Notes: a model not told the origin generated them from the letters alone. A DNA stretch of 6,051 nt from Desulfobacterales bacterium (GCA_029940115.1 JAOZRQ010000113.1:1-6051); one strand, 5' to 3'; positions 1 to 5,113 are shown, numbered from the stretch's first letter. Made by a program: numbers and translations.

Positions 1-122
1 ATCAAGGCAAAGTCGCACGATTTTTCAAATCGTGCCGGAACGAATTGCAAATTCGTTCCCCATCGGCATCAAGGCAAAGTCGCACGATTTTTCAAATCGT
101 GCCGGAACGAATTGCAAATTCG
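1..122. repeat. Two tandem copies of a 55-bp double-hairpin unit, 67-bp period
   Basis: Bases 1-55 and 68-122 are identical over 55 bp. Each unit carries two stems: GCACGATTT/AAATCGTGC (15-23 with 27-35) and GGAACGAATT/AATTCGTTCC (37-46 with 50-59). The first copy is cut by the window edge, so the array may extend further left. In the second copy the second stem is interrupted at about 121 by the composite palindromic element, and its right half (AAATTCGTTC) resumes at 273. More copies of the GAACGAATT-gca-AATTCGTTC hairpin lie at 301-322 and, in part, at 340-350. No coding sequence is evident. This looks like a dispersed palindromic repeat family of unknown function. Confidence 0.85.
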
Positions 123-271
123 GCATCCTTCATTTCATATGAAAAGTGGTTTGCACTTTTCGGATGGGAAAAGTTTGCAGTTCCGCCTTCAGGCGGTGTG
201 GCACCGCCTGAAGGCGGAACCACAAACTTTTTCGTCTCAAAAAACTGTGAACTGATGGATGAAGGATGCCG
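121..271. repeat. Composite palindromic element, copy 1 (MITE-like)
   Basis: The ends are a 13-bp inverted repeat, CGGCATCCTTCAT (121-133) and its complement (259-271). Inside are a hairpin GAAAAGTG/CACTTTTC (141-148 with 154-161) and a perfect 19-bp inverted repeat GTTCCGCCTTCAGGCGGTG (180-198 with 202-220), extended by AAAGTTTG/CAAACTTT (170-177 with 223-230). The element interrupts the second tandem hairpin unit, and AAATT flanks both sides (116-120 and 273-277, with one extra base on the right), suggestive of insertion. Related modules recur at 3103-3199 and, inverted, at 3831-3921. No ORF is supported, so it is presumably a non-autonomous element or a REP/BIME-like structure. Confidence 0.75.
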
Positions 272-352
272 AAAATTCGTTCTACTTCGGCTTCGTGCCT
301 GAACGAATTGCAAATTCGTTCCACTTTGGCATCGTGCCTGAACGAATTGCAA

Positions 353-418
353 GGATTTGGTTTGGTAAGGATTGACTAGTTTTGATGGGAAAGCTTTTAT
401 CCTTACTAAATCCAATCC
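353..418. repeat. Imperfect inverted repeat (AAGGATTTGG family)
   Basis: Bases 353-372 pair with 399-418 at 17 of 20 positions around a 26-nt loop. The left arm, AAGGATTTGGTTT at 351-363, recurs as a direct copy at 691-703 just beyond the neighbouring palindrome. The segment between the two copies may therefore be an inserted or duplicated block. No gene is seen. Confidence 0.55.
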
Positions 419-463
419 CTGTAGTTACCATTGAGAACTATATAGCCTTCAACAAAAAGATTG

Positions 464-539
464 TCCGGAGTGCCAAACTTGCAGTTTGGCGGAGGCCCCG
501 GTTTCCGGGCATGCCAAACTGCAAGTGGGGCACTCCGGA
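464..539. repeat. 76-bp nested palindrome
   Basis: Arms of 27 nt (464-490 and 513-539) match at 25 of 27 positions and begin and end with TCCGGAGTGCC/GGCACTCCGGA. The 22-nt centre contains a further small stem (GCCCCGG/CCGGGC). As RNA on either strand it would form a long stem. There is no trailing T-run typical of an intrinsic terminator and no coding signal. Confidence 0.8.
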
Positions 540-572
540 GCGACAAACATTTTCTTGAAAGCTCTACTACAC

Positions 573-681
573 GACCAAATAAGTTTTGACGGGTGAAGAC
601 CTCCACGGGTGAAGACCTCCGAGGTTTTCAAAACCTCGGAGGTCTGATGTTCAGAACTTACCCGTCAGAATTAATTTGGTC
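573..681. repeat. 109-bp nested inverted repeat with a perfect 16-bp core palindrome
   Basis: Outer arms 573-594 and 660-681 match at 19 of 22 positions (GACCAAAT...ATTTGGTC). The core AGACCTCCGAGGTTTT (613-628) is perfectly complementary to 630-645. The left side also has a perfect tandem duplication of ACGGGTGAAGACCTCC (589-604 and 605-620). The element begins 45 bp downstream of the reductase stop on the minus strand. It could stall or protect the transcript 3' end, but it lacks a T-tract, so terminator function is not claimed. A small non-autonomous mobile element is an alternative. Confidence 0.75.
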
Positions 682-725
682 AGGTACTACAAGGATTTGG
701 TTTAGTTAAGGATGAGAACGATTTC

Positions 726-2810
726 TCAAGCTGCCTTCTCCATCTTGGCCCTCTCCGCCAAGGCAAGCTCCCTCACCTTGGCGATATCCTCATCAGAGTA
801 AACCCCGTTCACGCCTGAGATGGCCGCGAGCTTCATGCCGTGCTTCAGCCCCATCTTGTAGATGTCCCTCACCTTCTGCCATTCGATCTCACGGCCGATG
901 GTGAATATCTCAAACCGGCCCTCCAACGCCAACACGATGGTCTCGGCAAGGCAGGCATAGACGATCTTGGGGGGCAGGCCAATGCCCTTCATCTCCGGGT
1001 TGCCAGGAAGCTCGATCTCGCCGGATTCGATCACCAGCACATCGGGCCGTCTTCTCACATCCTCGGGGGAGAGATCCAGGGGGCGGGCCACATCCGTGAT
1101 CACGCATCCCGGCTTGACCTTTGTGATGTCGAGGACGCTCTTGCCCGCGCCCGAGGTCGCGGTGACGATCACATCCATCTCCGGCAGGTGCTTGTCCGCA
1201 CGGACCGAGAGATGAATCTTCGCATCCGGTGTCTCCTCAAGGATGGACGCCTTCATCGCCAGCAGCTTGGCCATGTTCCGGCCCACCATGTAGAGCTCGT
1301 CAAACGCATATGCCAGGAGCCGGCAGCAGACCGACCCGATGGCCCCGGTCGCGCCCATGACCATTGTCTTTGCGTTCAGTCGTTGCCCTTTTTCCACTTG
1401 GACCAGTCCCATGCGGCGCACCGCGTCCGCAGCGGCCCAAAGCGCGCCGGACGCGCTGTAGCTGTTGCCGGTGGTGATCGGAATATCTGCGAGTTTCGCG
1501 ACCGTGACGCCGGCATCCCCCACCACCTTGGTGAACGCGCCGAGTCCCATGATCTGCGCGCCGAGCCGTTTGGCCATCTTCGCGGCCTGCAACAGGCGCT
1601 TGTAGGTGAACTCAGGATCATGGGAGAGCATCTGCTTGGGAGTTCCGCCCACCGTGATCAGCCATCCCTCGGCCTCGGCGCCGGTGGGGGACTTGATGCC
1701 GGTCACCCGGGAATAGATCCAGGGCGGAGAATACGCGACCACCTTCTCCACCGCGTCGAGAAAGGCCGGCGGTGTGACTTTGGACAAGACATTCACAGCC
1801 TTGTCCTTCTTCAAAAATTCTTGGGAAAGCGGATGGATCACGAATGCAAAACGGTTCACCCGCTTCGGCGCTCCCGAAGGATAGATCACCCTCGGGTCCA
1901 TCTTCTGCTCGCTGACGACTTCGAGCAGATCGTCATTGGTGATCTCCTCCGGCGGCTTCTCCAGGGCCGCGACGATCAGGGCCTCCAGCACATTGACCCC
2001 GACGACCTTCTCCAGTATCTTCGGGGTGGAGTCAATCACCACGTCCACCCCCCTGTCCTTGAGAAACTGAATCCGGTCATCATACGCGGTGGAGGTGACG
2101 ATGATCTTCCCGCCGAGCTCCTCCAAGGTGCATTTTTCCACATAGTCATGGAAACCATAATACGGGACCACGATGATGTTCGCCTTTTGCATGGCTTTTC
2201 GCAAGATGTAGTCGTTCCATGCCCGGATCGGTACGGCCGAGGAGGCGAGCCGCTTGGTGGGAACCCATTTCAGGATATCATGGAATCCTTTGGCGTAAAG
2301 CTCCATCTCTTTCAGGGAGTTCAGGAACTTGGATATCCCGTTCTCCAGAATCGGGTCCGCAAAGGTGAGGTTCTCGGTGTATTCGGCCATGACCTTTGCC
2401 ATGGAATAGTTGGTCATGCCCGATAGAAAAAGGACCCTGGCGTTGTCAAAATAGTTGCCGCCGAACTTGAACTGAATGTGGCGAAGGGACCATTCATAAC
2501 CGACTTTGCGAAGGGATTCTCCGGTGACCACCGGCGTCTTCAGGCGGTGACTCAGTTTCCTCAGTTTCTCCAGATGACTCTCGGTCGCGTGTCCGGGGCC
2601 GATGTCATGGGGAAACCTCACATGACCCAGCCCCATGGCGTCCGCTTCCCTGTCCCATTTGGTCAACAGTTCCACGGCTCTTTCCAGGCTTCCATCCGTG
2701 CCGATGCGGCGGATGTAAAAATCCTGGCCCAAGAATTCGGTTTCAAACTCATCGTCCCTGTCGCTGGGACCGAGACTGACACTGACAATTTCTTTCACTG
2801 TCTCCTCCAT
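726..2810 (-). CDS. Two-part reductase with C-terminal acyl-ACP reductase (AAR)-like domain
   Basis: The protein has 694 residues. From about residue 320 to 665 it resembles cyanobacterial long-chain acyl-ACP reductase, an NADPH enzyme that reduces fatty acyl thioesters to aldehydes. Visible landmarks are FAFVIHPLS (321-329), like the AAR N-terminus; LGAFTKVV...ITTGNSYSA (423-453); a Rossmann glycine motif GATGAIGS (486-493); YMVGRN (507-512); and YACLAET (618-624), with Cys620 matching the catalytic Cys of AAR. The total is about twice the ~340 residues of AAR. Residues 1-320 are unrecognised but include alternating hydrophobic strand/helix segments (RVLFLSG at 125-131, NIIVVPYYGF at 211-220, GKIIVTS at 234-240). 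The ATG overlaps the ferredoxin stop in TAATG and lacks a strong Shine-Dalgarno, indicating translational coupling and probable electron-transfer partnership. The family call rests on recalled motifs; substrate and product are not determined. A shikimate-dehydrogenase-like oxidoreductase with another thioester substrate is the main alternative. Confidence 0.8.
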   Translation of the reverse strand: MEETVKEIVSVSLGPSDRDDEFETEFLGQDFYIRRIGTDGSLERAVELLTKWDREADAMGLGHVRFPHDIGPGHATESHLEKLRKLSHRLKTPVVTGESLRKVGYEWSLRHIQFKFGGNYFDNARVLFLSGMTNYSMAKVMAEYTENLTFADPILENGISKFLNSLKEMELYAKGFHDILKWVPTKRLASSAVPIRAWNDYILRKAMQKANIIVVPYYGFHDYVEKCTLEELGGKIIVTSTAYDDRIQFLKDRGVDVVIDSTPKILEKVVGVNVLEALIVAALEKPPEEITNDDLLEVVSEQKMDPRVIYPSGAPKRVNRFAFVIHPLSQEFLKKDKAVNVLSKVTPPAFLDAVEKVVAYSPPWIYSRVTGIKSPTGAEAEGWLITVGGTPKQMLSHDPEFTYKRLLQAAKMAKRLGAQIMGLGAFTKVVGDAGVTVAKLADIPITTGNSYSASGALWAAADAVRRMGLVQVEKGQRLNAKTMVMGATGAIGSVCCRLLAYAFDELYMVGRNMAKLLAMKASILEETPDAKIHLSVRADKHLPEMDVIVTATSGAGKSVLDITKVKPGCVITDVARPLDLSPEDVRRRPDVLVIESGEIELPGNPEMKGIGLPPKIVYACLAETIVLALEGRFEIFTIGREIEWQKVRDIYKMGLKHGMKLAAISGVNGVYSDEDIAKVRELALAERAKMEKAA

Positions 2811-3052
2811 TACGCTTCAATGCCTATGGCGTTTGCAGGGCAAGCGGCCATGGCCTCTGCACAGAATTCATCTTCCTGAGCAGTGCCAGGCTGCTTGCAG
2901 ACATAATCATGCACGACTTCCAATTCCTCGGCTGTGTTGATGGCAAAGTTTTCCGGCGCGATCTCGGCACAGAGTGTGCAGCCGATGCACTCCCCGCTCA
3001 CATAGTATCTCCCCGGAACATTCGCTTCGAATTTCTGGTCTTTGTTTGGCAT
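2810..3052 (-). CDS. Small monocluster [4Fe-4S] ferredoxin
   Basis: This 80-residue acidic protein is a cytoplasmic electron carrier. The probable cluster ligands are Cys22, Cys25 and Cys28 in CIGCTLC and Cys71 in CPANAIG. The fourth Cys of a classical CxxCxxCxxxC motif is Ala32 (CAEIAP), so only one cluster is expected; by ligand pattern it could be [4Fe-4S], though [3Fe-4S] is not excluded. Cys52 and Cys64 are extra and might form a disulfide or be structural. The overall pattern (VPGRYYV, CIGCTLC, APENF, KQP, EAMAACP) matches a known family of small bacterial ferredoxins. The ATG at 3052 is chosen because AGGAA (3062-3066) lies 9 nt upstream and the protein then has the normal family length. 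A longer reading to 3361 in the same frame runs through a palindromic repeat and adds no ferredoxin sequence. The stop overlaps the reductase start, so the two genes form an operon. Confidence 0.92.
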   Translation of the reverse strand: MPNKDQKFEANVPGRYYVSGECIGCTLCAEIAPENFAINTAEELEVVHDYVCKQPGTAQEDEFCAEAMAACPANAIGIEA

Positions 3053-3061
3053 AATGTAACA

Positions 3062-3066
3062 TTCCT
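3062..3066 (-). promoter_or_regulatory. Ribosome binding site deciding the ferredoxin start
   Basis: The minus strand reads AGGAA followed by 9 nt and ATG at 3052-3050. This favours the 80-residue ferredoxin over upstream in-frame starts, whose extensions cross the palindrome at 3144-3199. Confidence 0.6.
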
Positions 3067-3102
3067 GATCGGCTGGCGCAACCGACAAATTCCAAGAAAC
3101 CC

Positions 3103-3199
3103 GGGCATCCCTCATTTTGCCCAAAAAGTGGCTGACACTTTTCAGTTGCAGTTCCGCCTCTCGGCGGTTTCGCACCGCCTGAAGGCGGAACTGCAAACT
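3103..3199. repeat. Composite palindromic element, copy 2
   Basis: This copy has the same module order as copy 1: GGGCATCCCTCATTTTG (3103-3119), a hairpin AAAAGTG/CACTTTT (3124-3130 with 3136-3142), then the GTTCCGCCT...AGGCGGAAC palindrome (about 3144-3199) ending ACTGCAAACT. The left arm of the palindrome differs slightly (CTCGGCGG for CTTCAGGCGG). The element lies 50-150 bp upstream of the ferredoxin start, in the likely leader or promoter region of the operon. Confidence 0.8.
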
Positions 3200-3257
3200 T
3201 GAATATGCAGCCTCGTCATGGGAGTCAGATCGTGACGTCGCATGAATTTTTTCGGGG

Positions 3258-3317
3258 TCAGGGATGTGCCGACCGGCCATCCTTGTCCTTCTCTTTGACA
3301 AAAACAGGGGCGCACAT
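3258..3317 (-). other. Orphan 19-codon ORF with a strong Shine-Dalgarno (leader peptide or gene remnant)
   Basis: On the minus strand AAGGAGG (complement of 3322-3328) is followed, after 4 nt, by ATG at 3317. The reading frame MCAPVFVKEKDKDGRSAHP then stops at TGA (3258-3260). This is the strongest ribosome binding site in the spacer, yet the ORF is tiny and highly charged. It could be a leader peptide upstream of the ferredoxin operon, or the 5' end of a gene that was lost. The composite palindrome starts about 60 bp beyond its stop, which fits a locus broken by repeat insertion. No function can be assigned, and translation is unproven. Confidence 0.3.
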
Positions 3318-3328
3318 GTCTCCTCCTT

Positions 3329-3630
3329 TTCCGATGAAAAAACATTTGCTTGCAAAATCATGTTTTGACATGTATATCAGATCAGAGATTGAAGTTCAGC
3401 ATTTTTTCCCAGGCGGACATGATTCGGAAAACCGAATGTCGTTTGTCATTTGTGAGCAGGCCATGTGCGCTTTGTCCTGACTCTTTTTTCATCATCTCAT
3501 TCATGCCCAAGGAACTGTTGGCCCTTTCAAAAAAAGACAAAAATATGACATTTCGTTTCAGAATGGCCGACTCACTTTGTCATTTACATTTAATGAATAA
3601 TGAAAAATGTAAACTGATAAATGAAGGATG
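3329..3630. other. Intergenic stretch without a supported gene
   Basis: Open frames on both strands are short, lack convincing ribosome binding sites and show no recognisable protein features. Any promoter of the minus-strand ferredoxin operon should lie here or at 3067-3102, but I see no convincing -35/-10 pair. The one clear structure is a 9-bp inverted repeat TTTACATTT/AAATGTAAA (3583-3591 with 3605-3613). The segment 3608-3632 is a diverged copy of the right end of composite element 1 (246-270), about 22 of 26 bases alike when one flanking base is included. Confidence 0.5.
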
Positions 3631-3631
3631 C

Positions 3632-3714
3632 CCATTTTTTTTCAGAATTTTTTTGAATATGTATCCTATTCTGTAACTTTTTTGTGGGAAAGTCCGTCCA
3701 AAAATGTTGGATGG
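3632..3714 (+). repeat. AT-rich dispersed repeat, copy 1
   Basis: An 83-bp block begins CCATTTTTTTTCAGAA, runs through GAATATGTATCCTAT and CTGTAACTTTTTTGTGGG, and ends TGTTGGATGG. It recurs almost unchanged at 3736-3816 and, truncated, at 3920-3985. It is immediately preceded by ATGAAGGATGC, the end module of the composite palindromic elements. Long A/T runs and lack of a conserved frame argue against coding. Confidence 0.85.
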
Positions 3715-3735
3715 GAAGATCAACTTGGAAAAGAG

Positions 3736-3816
3736 CCATTTTTTTTCAGAATTTTTTTGAATATGTATCCTATCTGTAACTTTTTTGTGGGAAAGTCCGT
3801 CCAAAATGTTGGATGG
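3736..3816 (+). repeat. AT-rich dispersed repeat, copy 2
   Basis: This is nearly identical to 3632-3714. It lacks two bases (TATCTG for TATTCTG and one A fewer in CCAAAAATG). These length changes are not multiples of three, so the conserved block is not being kept as a reading frame. It starts 104 bp after copy 1 in direct orientation. Confidence 0.85.
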
Positions 3817-3830
3817 ATGGTTTACATTTC

Positions 3831-3921
3831 AATTTGCAGTTCCGCCTTCAGGCGGTGCGAGACTGCCTGAAGGCGGAACTGAAAAGTGTGAACCACCTTT
3901 CAGCCAAAATGAAAGATGCCC
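3831..3921. repeat. Composite palindromic element, copy 3 (inverted orientation)
   Basis: Perfect 17-bp arms CAGTTCCGCCTTCAGGC (3837-3853) and its complement (3865-3881) are followed by an imperfect GAAAAGTG/CACCTTTC hairpin (3881-3901) and AATGAAAGATGCCC (3908-3921). That is the module order of copies 1 and 2 read on the other strand. It lies between the second and third AT-rich repeats. Confidence 0.8.
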
Positions 3922-3985
3922 ATTTTTTTTCAGAATTTTTTTGAATAGATATCCTATCTGTAACTTTTTTGTGGGAAAGTTCGTC
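3920..3985 (+). repeat. AT-rich dispersed repeat, copy 3 (3'-truncated)
   Basis: It matches the first ~66 bp of the repeats at 3632 and 3736 (GAATAGATATCC replaces GAATATGTATCC) and diverges after GTGGGAAAGTTCGTC. As in copy 1 it is joined directly to a GATGCC end module. Confidence 0.8.
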
Positions 3986-4064
3986 AGGGAGGAACTTTCG
4001 GGTATCCTGTTCATGAGGACAAAAAGCGCAATTATGGGGCTATGCACTTTTCTAACCATTGATT

Positions 4065-4189
4065 CTGTGTACAGGACAAAAAAATGATTGAGGAAAAGAA
4101 ACCCGGCTTTTTCTTGCAGTCGGGGAGTCGGCCCGTTTGGGAAAAAGCCGGGTTTCTCGCCCATTCCCGATTTTTTGTCCTGTACACAG
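4065..4189 (+). mobile_element. MITE-like element, copy 1 (125 bp, 9-bp target duplication)
   Basis: The terminal inverted repeats are 19 bp and perfect: CTGTGTACAGGACAAAAAA at 4065-4083 against the complement at the right end (4171-4189). A second 16-bp inverted repeat, GAAACCCGGCTTTTTC (4098-4113 with 4141-4156), flanks a 27-nt centre. The direct repeat CCATTGATT borders both sides exactly (4056-4064 and 4190-4198), as expected for a target-site duplication. There is no transposase, so it must be mobilised in trans. A CTG start plus 9-bp duplication recalls IS4-family (IS10/IS50-like) insertion sequences, but that assignment is inference. Confidence 0.93.
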
Positions 4190-4209
4190 CCATTGATTAT
4201 ACCGAAGTC

Positions 4210-4334
4210 CTGAGTACAGGACAAAAAAGTGATTGGGGAAAGAAACCCGGCTTTTTCTTGCGGTCGGGAGGTCGGCCCATTTGGGAAAAAGCCGGGTTTC
4301 TCGCCCGTTCCCGATTTTTTTGTCCTGTACACAG
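4210..4334 (+). mobile_element. MITE-like element, copy 2 (125 bp, 9-bp target duplication)
   Basis: It has the same architecture and orientation as copy 1, with roughly ten base differences. The left end is CTGAGTACAGGAC (one substitution) and the right end GTCCTGTACACAG. The GAAACCCGGCTTTTTC internal inverted repeat is retained. ACCGAAGTC flanks it exactly on both sides (4201-4209 and 4335-4343). Its duplication differs from that of copy 1, so the two are independent insertions only 20 bp apart rather than one tandem duplication. It ends 63 bp before the start of the PEP-CTERM-type gene. Confidence 0.93.
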
Positions 4335-4385
4335 ACCGAAGTCTTAAAAAGTGCAAAGTATAGATGGTAATGAATTTTTTAGAAT

Positions 4386-4392
4386 AAGGAGG
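4386..4392 (+). promoter_or_regulatory. Shine-Dalgarno of the PEP-CTERM-type gene
   Basis: AAGGAGG lies 5 nt before ATG 4398 but only 2 nt before the in-frame GTG at 4395. The ATG is therefore the likelier start. Confidence 0.75.
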
Positions 4393-4397
4393 ATGTG

Positions 4398-4952
4398 ATG
4401 ATTATCAGAATGTTGGTTGCATTAACCATGGGAATTTTTCTGGCAGGAAGTGCGGCGGCATCCATGGTGGACATAGGCCCCGCGGCAAGTGGCGAGCTAC
4501 CGGCCCAGACGATACTGGAGAATGCGTTTGGCCCCGGTTTTGTCCAAGTTGACAATCCGGGAACTTTCGGTGATCTTTCCGATTTCACCCCCATCGTCAA
4601 ACAAGGAGGTGCCGCGTGGTCGCATGAGGTCGGAACCTACCAAGCCGACAACGGGGAATATGGCCTTTACGTCACCAGCCTCAGTGAGGGATGGGGAGCC
4701 TACAGTGAGACGACCTTTTACACAGAGTCATCCAAAAATGCTGACGATTATGACCACTTTGCGGTTTTTTACAATGAGGACGGCAGATACGCTTGGGCCA
4801 TAGAGGATCAGGATCAGCGGGAAACCGATCGTGCATGGCTTGACCACGACCACAATGATGTGGTGGCATCTGTTCCCATTCCCGGCGCGGTCTGGTTGCT
4901 CGGTTCTGGATTGATTGGTCTTATCGGCATTCGGAGGAGAAGTGGTTCGTGA
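4398..4952 (+). CDS. Secreted protein with PEP-CTERM-type sorting signal
   Basis: The 184-residue preprotein carries a signal peptide (residues 1-22: basic/hydrophobic start, LVALTMGIFLAGSAAAS, cleavage near the Ala-Ala-Ser). The mature part is acidic and rich in aromatic and Asp/Asn residues. It includes HFAVFYNEDGRYAWAIED (120-137) and DHDHNDVVASV (149-159), a D-x-D-x-N-D pattern like the end of DUF4114-type extracellular domains, possibly Ca-binding. The C-terminus is VPIPGAVWLLGSGL (159-172), a membrane segment to about 178, and a basic RRR tail. This tripartite arrangement directs exosortase processing and export to the surface or exopolysaccharide. No exosortase gene is in the window. 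The stop falls inside a heptamer repeat array. The start is preceded by two MITE copies, and I see no convincing promoter in the remaining 63 bp (a TATAGA at 4359-4364 lacks a -35 partner). The specific function is unknown. Confidence 0.88.
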   Translation: MIIRMLVALTMGIFLAGSAAASMVDIGPAASGELPAQTILENAFGPGFVQVDNPGTFGDLSDFTPIVKQGGAAWSHEVGTYQADNGEYGLYVTSLSEGWGAYSETTFYTESSKNADDYDHFAVFYNEDGRYAWAIEDQDQRETDRAWLDHDHNDVVASVPIPGAVWLLGSGLIGLIGIRRRSGS

Positions 4953-5050
4953 AGCGTGAGGCGTGAATCGTGAGGCGTGAATCGTGAGGCGTGAGGCGTG
5001 AGGCGTGAAACGTGAGGGTGTGAATTCACGCATCATGTTTCACGTTTCAC
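4949..5050. repeat. Heptamer array GTGAGGC with inverted end units
   Basis: Ten contiguous 7-mers occupy 4949-5018 as variants of GTGAGGC (GTGAAGC, GTGAATC, GTGAAAC, GTGAGGG). After a short palindrome GTGAATTCAC (5020-5029) two inverted units, GTTTCAC, occupy 5037-5050. GTGAAACGTGA (5005-5015) and TCACGTTTCAC (5040-5050) form a perfect 11-bp inverted repeat. The stop codon of the PEP-CTERM-type gene lies in the first unit, so array length should not alter that protein. Confidence 0.9.
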
Positions 5051-5068
5051 GGTCCAGAAAATGCAAAA

Positions 5069-5103
5069 GAAAACCAGAATCCTTGACCCGGATTCTGGTT
5101 TTC
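5069..5103. terminator. Bidirectional intrinsic terminator between convergent genes
   Basis: A perfect 14-bp stem GAAAACCAGAATCC (5069-5082) pairs with 5090-5103 around the 7-nt loop TTGACCC. The stem ends in a T-run on the plus strand (GGTTTTCTCATTTCC) and, read on the minus strand, in TTTTCTTTTGC. It sits between the plus-strand PEP-CTERM-type gene and the minus-strand kinase-like gene and could serve both. Confidence 0.8.
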
Positions 5104-5113
5104 TCATTTCCTC

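Larger units (their letters stand above)
4043..4355. repeat. 9-bp inverted repeat split by two MITE insertions
   Basis: TGCACTTTT (4043-4051) is perfectly complementary to AAAAGTGCA (4347-4355). If both MITE copies and one copy of each target duplication are removed, the arms would lie 27 nt apart. The insertions therefore landed in the loop of a former small hairpin, itself similar to the AAAAGTG/CACTTTT hairpin of the composite elements. Confidence 0.5.

Noticed and set aside
1..122. CRISPR array
   Set aside because: There are only two direct copies, the 12-bp gap between them is too short for a spacer, and each unit has two internal hairpins.
92..631. Short open frames in the left repeat region
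   Set aside because: They consist of translated palindromes (for example VPPSGGATPPEGG) and lack ribosome binding sites.
840..2426. 528-codon open frame on the plus strand opposite the reductase gene
   Set aside because: It is antisense to a protein with recognisable catalytic motifs. Its translation is rich in His, Arg, Asp and Gly with no family features, the usual product of a GC-rich gene read on the other strand.
3067..3102. Possible sigma-54 promoter (TTGG...TTGC) upstream of the ferredoxin gene
   Set aside because: On the minus strand 12 nt separate GG from GC, whereas a functional -24/-12 element needs 10.
2810..3361. 183-residue extended form of the ferredoxin
   Set aside because: The extra 103 residues run through a palindromic repeat, have no ferredoxin similarity, and bypass the ATG at 3052 with its AGGAA ribosome binding site.
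3365..3370. TTGACA on the plus strand as a -35 box
   Set aside because: No -10-like hexamer lies 16-18 bp downstream and no plus-strand gene follows closely.
4065..4334. Integron attC sites or paired intrinsic terminators
   Set aside because: The blocks have transposon-type ends with exact 9-bp flanking duplications and no attC core sites. The hairpins are far larger than terminators and are duplicated as whole mobile units.
3829..4356. 175-codon minus-strand frame and similar frames across the MITE copies
   Set aside because: The translation repeats itself (GEKPGFFPNGPT twice) because it reads through two element copies. The inverted-repeat structure, not coding selection, explains it.
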